This document shows, piece after piece, positions 8,427 through 13,465 of a stretch of 13,465 nucleotides of DNA. Under the pieces are notes generated by a model. The model was given only the letters and a program-made list of their open reading frames with translations, did no database searches and had not been told where the DNA came from. A program made the translations under genes and the position numbers. The DNA comes from Flavobacteriales bacterium UBA2798 (GTDB taxonomy: Bacteria; Bacteroidota; Bacteroidia; Flavobacteriales_D; UBA2798), in contig DEHO01000067.1 of the NCBI GenBank assembly GCA_002351955.1, positions 57,156 through 70,620 of the forward strand, read 5' to 3'. Every line of letters begins with the position of its first letter. Positions within the stretch are counted from its first letter, which is position 1.

Positions 8427-8881
8427 CCGAAGGGAGAGTAGTCCATTGCAGAAAGTATCTCAAATAAATAACGATCTGTAGTGCCGTCAGTATCGTCATC
8501 CACAGGGATCAGCTTATCGCTTACAACAGAAAGCACGTTCCCCAGGTGGTTACTCATTTCGTATTGTTTCTTACCAAGGGTTCGTGTCATGTAACTGGTA
8601 TCCATAATGGCGCCAATCATTTCAAGCGTATCGGTTTTCATACCAACACGGGAGCTGCCATAAATATGGTGTTCCTTGAGTTTGTATGTTGCCATCATTT
8701 CTTCCATGGTGTAATCATAAACGCTCATCACATTTTCCTGATGCTGCGATCAGGATTAACAGTTGTATGTTTTCGCTCCGCAAAAACTGCCAACTGTATA
8801 ACCGGATGCATCTCTTACATAATACGTAGTTTTTTCCCAATTGTTGTCACTATCGTACACATGTTTGGCAATCCGCTGGTT
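8427..8881 (-). pseudogene. Orphan RHS core fragment, interrupted and frameshifted
   Basis: On the minus strand, RHS core homology starts abruptly at 8881 (reading NQRIAKHVYDSDNNWEKTTY) just after an in-frame TAA at 8882-8884, and runs through YVRDASG. It is then broken by about 57 inserted bases (8745-8801) with stop codons, and resumes as NVMSVYDYTMEEMM, HHIYGSSRVGM, SDKLIPVDDD and AMDYSPFG. At GGG 8426-8428 it falls out of frame with the following tip segment: one added base would restore FG-V-VLEDREF, as in the intact copy FGAVLENRNF. An ATG at 8731 opens the frame that runs to 8348, but that product would be a hybrid of true core and a nonsense tail. The segment parallels residues about 405-545 of the upstream RHS protein, so it is the displaced equivalent of that region. 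It carries two disabling changes and is unlikely to make protein. Confidence 0.72.
8745..8801 (-). repeat. Short palindromic insertion inside the orphan RHS core
   Basis: Comparison with the intact core (VRDASG directly followed by NVLS) shows about 57 extra bases here. They contain a 39-base imperfect palindrome (8759-8797): outer arms ACAGTTG / CAACTGT, a symmetric four-base internal loop, inner arms TTTTTGC / GCGAAAA (one G-T wobble on the minus strand) and a three-base loop. A degenerate copy of GCATCxGG lies on both sides (8803-8810 and 8737-8744). It brings in-frame stops. It could be a small mobile hairpin (REP-like, MITE-like or attC-like) or a scar of recombination. I cannot assign it to a known family, and the attC core consensus is not met. 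Confidence 0.5.
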
Positions 8882-8950
8882 TTAACTAAAAAAATCTAAT
8901 CGGAATTGATTTTTGTAAGATGAAATCTAAATTATTATACAAAATAAGAA
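8882..8950 (-). other. Cassette junction spacer
   Basis: This AT-rich 69-base stretch lies between the stop of the double-CxxC gene and the abrupt start of orphan RHS core homology at 8881. It has no coding potential and no clear hairpin terminator. It marks the 3' boundary of the inserted tip/immunity cassette; the exact breakpoint could lie a few bases either side of 8881-8887. Confidence 0.4.
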
Positions 8951-9595
8951 TCATAAAAAATTTTCAAAGAAAAATTTTTCCGGTAACTTTTCTGTAAAGT
9001 ACTTCATTAATCGTTCGCTAATTATGTAATAAGGTCTTGCATATCGAATTACATTTCCCTTATAATTATTTAAATTTGATACTCCATAATGCTCGTAACT
9101 GTAATAAATATCTGATTTTAATTCATTTGTATTTGAATTAAAGAAAAATTTTTTTTCTTCCGGACATCCGATTTTTTTAATCGGATCAAAAGTTATTTTA
9201 TCAAAAAAACCTGATTTTTTACAAGATTGACAAATGTTTTTTATTGATACTCCACTAGATTTTTCGATATCAATTTTAGGGAAATATTCATTAGGAAGTA
9301 AATAAATAAATCCCTCCCATTTTTCAGTGGTGTAGTCAATTGCCTTAATTGCTTTAAATCCAGTAAATTGGCTTAGCTCTTTAAAGTAATCACTCAAAAA
9401 GAACATATCACCGTCATTCGTCACAAAAAATACTTTATTTTTTGGTGGTTTTTTAAAAAAGAATGGCTCTATTGGCTTTACTGGAACTCCACAAGCTTCA
9501 CAAGAGTTTATGGAACTAAATTTTGTTCCTAGTAATTCTCCAGATTCCCCTTTAGGAATCTCATTTGTTTTAAACAAATAAAAAGTATGATTCAT
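8951..9595 (-). CDS. Probable immunity protein, double-CxxC motif family
   Basis: The 214-residue soluble protein has two CxxC motifs, CEACG (about residues 33-37) and CQSCK (about 123-127), separated by about 90 residues, suggesting one zinc site built from two knuckles. The layout resembles the double-CXXCG motif family known from Myxococcus and other bacteria, which I recall occurring beside AHH nuclease genes. The second motif here ends in Lys rather than Gly. Its ATG overlaps the TGA of the RHS gene (ATGA, 9592-9595), so translation is coupled and amounts are linked. The likely role is neutralising the AHH nuclease tip in the cytosol; there is no signal peptide. The coding DNA is very AT-rich with long T/A runs, unlike the 5' part of the RHS gene, which fits recent arrival together with the tip. 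Confidence 0.68.
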   Translation of the reverse strand: MNHTFYLFKTNEIPKGESGELLGTKFSSINSCEACGVPVKPIEPFFFKKPPKNKVFFVTNDGDMFFLSDYFKELSQFTGFKAIKAIDYTTEKWEGFIYLLPNEYFPKIDIEKSSGVSIKNICQSCKKSGFFDKITFDPIKKIGCPEEKKFFFNSNTNELKSDIYYSYEHYGVSNLNNYKGNVIRYARPYYIISERLMKYFTEKLPEKFFFENFL

Positions 9596-12216
9596 TTTAA
9601 AAAATTTTCTGCTGCTTTAATCCATGTTGGAAAATCTTTGTAGGCAATTCTATAAGCTTCCAAAACTACTTCTTTTTCGTATGTATTACCCAATTTCAAT
9701 AGTTGATTTAGAACTCGCGTAATTGCCTGATGCTCTGCTCTGGTTAAAACTATTGCAGGAGCCTCTCTAACAAGATGGCCCATTCCTAGCCGACGTAAAT
9801 GACGACTTTCAACAATATGATGGGCTTGAATAGACCCTTTGAACCCTCTTGTTAATTTTTGAGCTTCTTTGTATGGCAAAATTGCGGGATCACCTGATCC
9901 AAAACCTGATTTTGAGGTGTAATTTCCATTTGGTCCCCCTAACTTTTGATGTGGAACCAGTGCACGTGAAAAAGGAGAATAGCTCATCAAAGCCCATACA
10001 TATGGTAAAGCAGAAGTCTCCATCAAAGCGTTAGCTCTTTCATCCTCAACGCTCATTCTACGAGCTTTTTGAATGGAAATCATTTGTCCCATTGTCAAGG
10101 ATGGATCAGATAGGTATCTATCATACATTTCAGCAACCCTAGGCGCAACCCTATTCAAATATTCATCTGCTGAAGTTATGCGTTCAAATGCCTGATTGAA
10201 AGCCTCAGTAAATTCACCTTGACCAGCAAAAGCTTTTAATTCTTCTTGGAGCTGTTCTTTAGAGAGTGCCTTTACACCTTTATATCCTCCATATTTTTTC
10301 TTTAATCCTTGGTATGCAATTTCTGCTGCTTGATAAGCGCCTTTGTTTTCTTCAATATCCTTGATATCCTCTTCATCTGTTCCTGCGCCAGAGGGATCTT
10401 CAAATAAAATTGGGTTGTTATCAAATCCACAATAAGGACTTTGATATGAAAAGTCTCTAAATCTTGGGTCTATGGTCAGCCATCTACCTAATTGAGGATT
10501 AAAAACCCGAAAATCAGCTTCTATCAATTCTATTTCACTAATGAACTCTAACCCATTAAAACTATAACGATATTGCGAAGAATTAAAATTCCTATTTTCT
10601 AATACTGCACCGAATGGGGAATAATCTTGTGAGGAAATTAATTCTACTTTATACCTATTGACCAAACCATCATTTTCATCATCAACTGGTATTAACTTAT
10701 CACTTATTACAGTAATCACATTACCAATATGATTTGGAATTTCATAATTTTTGTAACCAAGTTTTCGATAAAAATTGTTTGTGTCATTTTGTGCACCTAT
10801 CATTTCGATAGGTGCAGTAATTATCCCAATCCTAGAACTTCCATAAATATGTTGCTCACTTAAACGAAAACTTATTTCTTCCAAGGAGTCAATTAAGATG
10901 TGCTCATATGTGCTCAAAACATTTCCGCTGGCATCTCTAACGTAATAAATTGATTTTTCCCATTGTCCTGAACTTGAATAAACATGGAAAGCAATCTTTT
11001 GCTCATTTATATCATAATCAAACCTTAATTCCTTTTTTGATGACGAATCTGGACGATAAATCGCCTTCACTTTTCCGCTTACTGTCCATTGGATCTCTTC
11101 AATCTCTTCCTGTTCGTCTTTGGCGAGTTCACCAATGGCGGTATAGCTGTAATTATTGGCCGTATTGATGGTTGACAGGCTGGAGGTAAATGTGCCCATA
11201 TCGTCAATATCGTTACTGTTGTAGTCGGTATTGTCGTTAACATGGTACAGCCTGTTGCGGATGATGCGGTTGTTGGTATTGCGGGCATAGCGGTAAGTTA
11301 AGCTATCGATTACGCTGCCGGCATGATCCTTTCTGAGCTGCCCCAGGATATTCCCGTTGGCATCGTAGTTAAAGGTGTTTTCGTACTTGCCTGAATAGGT
11401 ACTGCCGCTTTGCCAAATGTTGTTGGCAACATCCAGGTTAGTAAAGCTGCGGGCTTGTTTTATCCGGTTGAGCTGATCGTACTGATAGGCATTACCCAAT
11501 GGTAAGACTTCCCGGGTGGTGGGGTTGGTAATGGTGGTCACCATTGAGCCGATATTCCCATTGTAAAGGTCATAGCGGTTACTTTCAATATCACTACCCA
11601 CAATGCTGGCAAAAGGCGCCGATGCCCCGGATTTGGCCGTATTGATAGCTGCATAATCGCCCGTGAAATAATTCAGGTTATAGCCCATCACATCCTTGGG
11701 GATGTATTTGTTCACGTTGCTGTTGTCCACCCAGCCATCCAAACCGGGATCGCGCAGGCTGTCCAGGGTGCTTGAGTTCACGCCCTTGATCCATCCCTGA
11801 AGGGTGTACACATAATCCATGCCCTGTACCTTGAGGTCGCCGAGTTCTACCCGTGCCAGAGGTCCGTGAGCGTAGTAAAAATACTTTGCATCATTTTCCC
11901 AAACGGATGTCGCCTCAGGATGCGGATCGTGGTGACGGGAGGTGTACACCTCAGTGATGCGGTTATCGGCATCGTATTCGTACTTGTGGTGGAAGGCATC
12001 AACAGAATCCTTTTGGAAAGAAACCTGATGCACATTGCCCGAAATCAGATCATAGGTATAATCCATGCGTTTATGCCTTTGATCATCAAGCCCGGTTGAG
12101 TCCGCCAACTTCTTGTTATCCTGCACCAACGTTTTCACGTTGCCGTGGATGTCGTAGTAATAATGCCCTGTGCATCCTGAAAAATTATATTTAGCTGTAT
12201 TTATCAATTTTCCCAA
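9592..12216 (-). CDS. RHS/YD-repeat protein, N-terminally truncated, with AHH HNH-type nuclease tip
   Basis: The 874-codon frame shows YD repeats from its first residues (YYYDIHGNV, YTYDLISGN, YEYDADNRI, NYDANGNI), then the RHS-associated core (IYGSSRIG, SDKLIPVDD, DYSPFGAVLE, LGRWLTIDP, closing at FEDPSG near residue 606) and a 268-residue tip. The tip contains AHHIVESRH (Ala798-His799-His800) followed by an HQAIT segment, matching the AHH group of HNH/EndoVII-like nuclease toxins. The predicted action is nucleic-acid cleavage in a target cell. Typical Bacteroidota RHS proteins are much longer at the N-terminus and carry a secretion signal. Here the frame begins at a TTG at 12216 with no signal peptide, no clear ribosome site, and a terminator of the preceding gene just upstream, so the 5' part is missing. 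GC content is higher from 12216 to about 11050 and drops sharply after that, marking a recombination seam. The immunity gene overlaps the stop. Confidence 0.82.
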   Translation of the reverse strand: MGKLINTAKYNFSGCTGHYYYDIHGNVKTLVQDNKKLADSTGLDDQRHKRMDYTYDLISGNVHQVSFQKDSVDAFHHKYEYDADNRITEVYTSRHHDPHPEATSVWENDAKYFYYAHGPLARVELGDLKVQGMDYVYTLQGWIKGVNSSTLDSLRDPGLDGWVDNSNVNKYIPKDVMGYNLNYFTGDYAAINTAKSGASAPFASIVGSDIESNRYDLYNGNIGSMVTTITNPTTREVLPLGNAYQYDQLNRIKQARSFTNLDVANNIWQSGSTYSGKYENTFNYDANGNILGQLRKDHAGSVIDSLTYRYARNTNNRIIRNRLYHVNDNTDYNSNDIDDMGTFTSSLSTINTANNYSYTAIGELAKDEQEEIEEIQWTVSGKVKAIYRPDSSSKKELRFDYDINEQKIAFHVYSSSGQWEKSIYYVRDASGNVLSTYEHILIDSLEEISFRLSEQHIYGSSRIGIITAPIEMIGAQNDTNNFYRKLGYKNYEIPNHIGNVITVISDKLIPVDDENDGLVNRYKVELISSQDYSPFGAVLENRNFNSSQYRYSFNGLEFISEIELIEADFRVFNPQLGRWLTIDPRFRDFSYQSPYCGFDNNPILFEDPSGAGTDEEDIKDIEENKGAYQAAEIAYQGLKKKYGGYKGVKALSKEQLQEELKAFAGQGEFTEAFNQAFERITSADEYLNRVAPRVAEMYDRYLSDPSLTMGQMISIQKARRMSVEDERANALMETSALPYVWALMSYSPFSRALVPHQKLGGPNGNYTSKSGFGSGDPAILPYKEAQKLTRGFKGSIQAHHIVESRHLRRLGMGHLVREAPAIVLTRAEHQAITRVLNQLLKLGNTYEKEVVLEAYRIAYKDFPTWIKAAENFLK
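10395..11000 (-). repeat. RHS core segment, divergent copy paired with 8190-8881
   Basis: Translated on the minus strand, this segment aligns with the orphan segment 8881-8190: EQKIAFHVY/NQRIAKHVY, YYVRDASG in both, IYGSSRIG/IYGSSRVG, SDKLIPVDD and DYSPFG in both, and LGRWLTID/LGRWLAVD. At DNA level the copies differ at many positions, with this one much more AT-rich, so it is not a fresh duplication. The pair gives direct-repeat homology through which the two tips could exchange, although identical stretches are short. Confidence 0.7.
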
Positions 12217-12235
12217 CGAGAATTCAGGAATAAAT

Positions 12236-12266
12236 ATATAAAAAAAAGGAATCCGAAGATTCCTTT
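12236..12266 (-). terminator. Intrinsic terminator of the toxin-antitoxin operon
   Basis: On the minus strand a perfect nine-pair stem AAAGGAATC / GATTCCTTT with a TTCG tetraloop (12245-12266) is followed directly by a run of T (12244-12240). It lies about 23 bases past the toxin stop at 12289. It points toward the RHS gene and ends transcription about 25 bases before the first RHS codon, which would insulate or silence the RHS gene unless another promoter exists. Confidence 0.88.
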
Positions 12267-12288
12267 ACCTAAATAAACTAACGAAAAA

Positions 12289-12591
12289 TTATCTTATTCT
12301 TTTCTTCTTTTTTGGATTCTGACGCGTATCCCAAAAAGTGATTAATGAAATATGATCCGGATAAATTTTATAGACTAATAAGTTATGTTCCGTAACTAAT
12401 GCTTCCCTGACATTTTTCTTATTCGTCTTTCTGAACATCAATGGTTTTTCAGAAATATAATGAACTATAACTTCCGTTTTTTCAATGAATTTTTCTATTT
12501 CCCGTTCTGTCCATTTTCGTTGAAGATAATCTATAACTGCATCGAAAGTTTCAATTGAAGCCGGTGTCCAGATTATTTTCTTTTTAGCCAT
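12289..12591 (-). CDS. RelE/ParE-family toxin
   Basis: The 100-residue basic protein has the pattern of RelE/ParE toxins: WTPASIETFDAVIDYL at the N-terminal helix, a middle strand region ending in LLVYKI, and the C-terminal FWDTRQNPKKKK with the conserved aromatic-x-x-Arg segment. Members either cut mRNA on the ribosome (RelE) or poison gyrase (ParE); the sequence alone does not decide which. It overlaps the antitoxin gene by 19 bases (12573-12591), the usual antitoxin-first arrangement, and is followed by a strong terminator. The length is normal and no damage is visible, so the system looks functional. Confidence 0.88.
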   Translation of the reverse strand: MAKKKIIWTPASIETFDAVIDYLQRKWTEREIEKFIEKTEVIVHYISEKPLMFRKTNKKNVREALVTEHNLLVYKIYPDHISLITFWDTRQNPKKKKRIR

Positions 12592-12809
12592 TTGCTGTAT
12601 TTTTTCATCACTTGTTCGTGTGGAATTCCTTCTCCGCGATCAGCTTCACGAATTCCTTTTTCGACTTGCTTTTTTACTTCATCAGGAAGTTCGTCCCACC
12701 AGTCGGATGAACGTGATTCAAAAATGGCCTTGATATGGTTAATGATTCCGATATCATCTGTTTCCAGTAATCGTTTTGCCAACTCTACCTTTGTAATTGC
12801 GATACTCAT
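12573..12809 (-). CDS. Antitoxin of the RelE/ParE pair
   Basis: The 78-residue acidic-to-mixed protein is first in the two-gene operon. Its second half, DWWDELPDEVKKQVEKGIREA then RGEGIPHEQVMKKYSKWL, is characteristic of small addiction-module antitoxins common in Bacteroidota, and this tail probably wraps the toxin. The N-terminal part is short and helical; whether it binds the operon promoter is not evident. It is preceded by AAGGAAAA as a purine-rich ribosome site and by a well-formed promoter. Confidence 0.85.
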   Translation of the reverse strand: MSIAITKVELAKRLLETDDIGIINHIKAIFESRSSDWWDELPDEVKKQVEKGIREADRGEGIPHEQVMKKYSKWLKRK

Positions 12810-12826
12810 AACTATTTTCCTTTTAC

Positions 12827-12858
12827 CAAATATACAATTTTTTTTGGCTCAAATACAA
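12827..12858 (-). promoter_or_regulatory. Bacteroidota-type promoter of the antitoxin-toxin operon
   Basis: On the minus strand TTG (12858-12856) is followed after 21 bases by TATATTTG (12834-12827), a perfect TAnnTTTG -7 box within the usual 17-23 base spacing. It sits in the 56-base gap after the recombinase stop and gives a leader of roughly 10-20 bases before the ATG at 12809. Confidence 0.65.
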
Positions 12859-12865
12859 CTCTCTA

Positions 12866-13465
12866 TTAATCAATCGGAAAAAACCTATTCAACACTTCCC
12901 GTTCGCTTTGAACCGGAGCCTTTTTATAGCGAAGCGTGGAAGAAATCCATCGGTGTCCGGCAAGCAATTGCACCTGCTCAGGAGCCATTCGTTTGACGTT
13001 CATCCAGTAGGAAATCACGCTGTCGCGGATGGATTTACAATTCAGGTTACGTCCCGGAAAACGATCTTTAAATGTTGCGATAAAATGGTTTATGGAGTCC
13101 ACTTTTTCCGGATGGCTGTAATAATTTAATAGGAGAAAATCCGATTTCAGTTTCTTGGCAAGGCGAGGTCGATGGTTGTTAATGTATTCGGCAATCATTT
13201 CTACCTGCTTATCAAGTAACGGCAATCTCCTTGCCGTTAGTAAACGCCCACCATTTACGTAAACCGATCCGGAGTCCAGGTCTATATGTTGCAATTTGAT
13301 ATTTACAATCTCACCGGGCAATAATCCCTGATAAATCAGCAGTGAAGTTAACACCTGATTTTTCACTTTCAAGTGAGCAAACCGTTCTTCTCTTTCAAGC
13401 AAGGATTCCAGTTCTGCCATTGAAAACAAATCGGCTTGGATAACATTCCTTTTTGAGTTGGTTTT
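12866..13465 (-). CDS. Tyrosine-recombinase-like integrase, catalytic domain (5' end off window)
   Basis: The frame is open to the window edge (13465), so the start and the N-terminal DNA-binding part lie outside; a TTG at 13429 is internal. The visible 200 residues resemble the catalytic domain of phage-type integrases: SLLIYQGLLPGEIVNIKLQHIDL corresponds to box I, KSIRDSVISYW to the HxxR box, LLAGHRWISSTLRYKK to the late H and the nucleophilic Tyr region. The box II Arg, the GH His and the C-terminal Tyr are kept, but the box I Arg is replaced (GLLPGEI instead of GLRxSE) and the box II His is Lys. I recall a Bacteroidota group of such recombinases with this same loss, so it may be a family trait rather than decay. 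It sits directly upstream of the toxin-antitoxin operon in the same direction. Confidence 0.75.
   Translation of the reverse strand, partial: KTNSKRNVIQADLFSMAELESLLEREERFAHLKVKNQVLTSLLIYQGLLPGEIVNIKLQHIDLDSGSVYVNGGRLLTARRLPLLDKQVEMIAEYINNHRPRLAKKLKSDFLLLNYYSHPEKVDSINHFIATFKDRFPGRNLNCKSIRDSVISYWMNVKRMAPEQVQLLAGHRWISSTLRYKKAPVQSEREVLNRFFPID

Noticed and set aside
8745..8801. Integron attC site
   Set aside because: The palindromic shape is suggestive, but the conserved RYYYAAC / GTTRRRY core boxes are not met and there is no integron cassette array.
8546..8899. Plus-strand open frame of 117 codons
   Set aside because: It is opposite the orphan RHS core whose minus-strand translation clearly matches RHS motifs; it is a shadow.
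12581..12996. Plus-strand open frame over the antitoxin and recombinase 3' end
   Set aside because: The minus-strand genes there have recognisable family motifs and an operon layout; the plus frame has none.
1..13465. CRISPR array, tRNA, rRNA or complete insertion sequence
   Set aside because: No regularly spaced repeats, no cloverleaf-like sequences, and no transposase with terminal inverted repeats were seen.

Overview
The window looks like chromosomal DNA of a member of the Bacteroidota. Supporting signs are a perfect TAnnTTTG-type -7 box ahead of the antitoxin and another ahead of the antiporter, a sensor that fuses a two-component-type propeller and Y_Y_Y domain to a SpoIIE phosphatase, YD-repeat/RHS proteins of the Bacteroidota style, and few clear Shine-Dalgarno sites. 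I cannot place it below phylum from the sequence alone.

Left half (1-6854, plus strand) is ordinary housekeeping or accessory DNA of moderate GC: the C-terminal 930 or so residues of a membrane propeller/Y_Y_Y/SpoIIE phosphatase (cut by the window edge), a Kef/CPA2-type cation:proton antiporter membrane domain, and a large two-ring AAA+ protein of the CbbX/CbxX family with a duplicated beta-rich N-terminal domain. The genes are close together and co-oriented, but I see no proof of a shared pathway.

Right half (7120-12216, minus strand) is a polymorphic-toxin (RHS) locus, convergent with the left half. Read in its own direction it has a 5'-truncated RHS core (12216 to about 11050, GC-richer), an AT-rich replacement segment with the last part of the core plus an AHH-type HNH/EndoVII nuclease tip (to 9592), a double-CxxC probable immunity gene coupled by an ATGA overlap (9595-8951), then a second, older-looking copy of the same core segment (8881 to about 8190) followed by a different tip with an HEIVH metalloprotease motif (to 7464), and a small lipoprotein gene coupled by another ATGA overlap (7467-7120). 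This is the layout expected when a new tip/immunity cassette displaces an old one and leaves it downstream as an orphan. The orphan core is broken by a small palindromic insertion carrying stops and by a one-base frameshift, and the leading RHS has lost its N-terminal part, so the locus looks like a silent or decaying store of toxin tips rather than an active secreted RHS toxin.

Far right (12236-13465, minus strand): a tyrosine-recombinase-type protein running off the window, then an antitoxin/RelE-ParE toxin pair with its own Bacteroidota-type promoter and a strong intrinsic terminator lying directly against the truncated 5' end of the RHS gene. The insertion or rearrangement that placed this recombinase/TA block here may be what beheaded the RHS gene. 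No rRNA, tRNA, CRISPR array or complete insertion sequence was seen.
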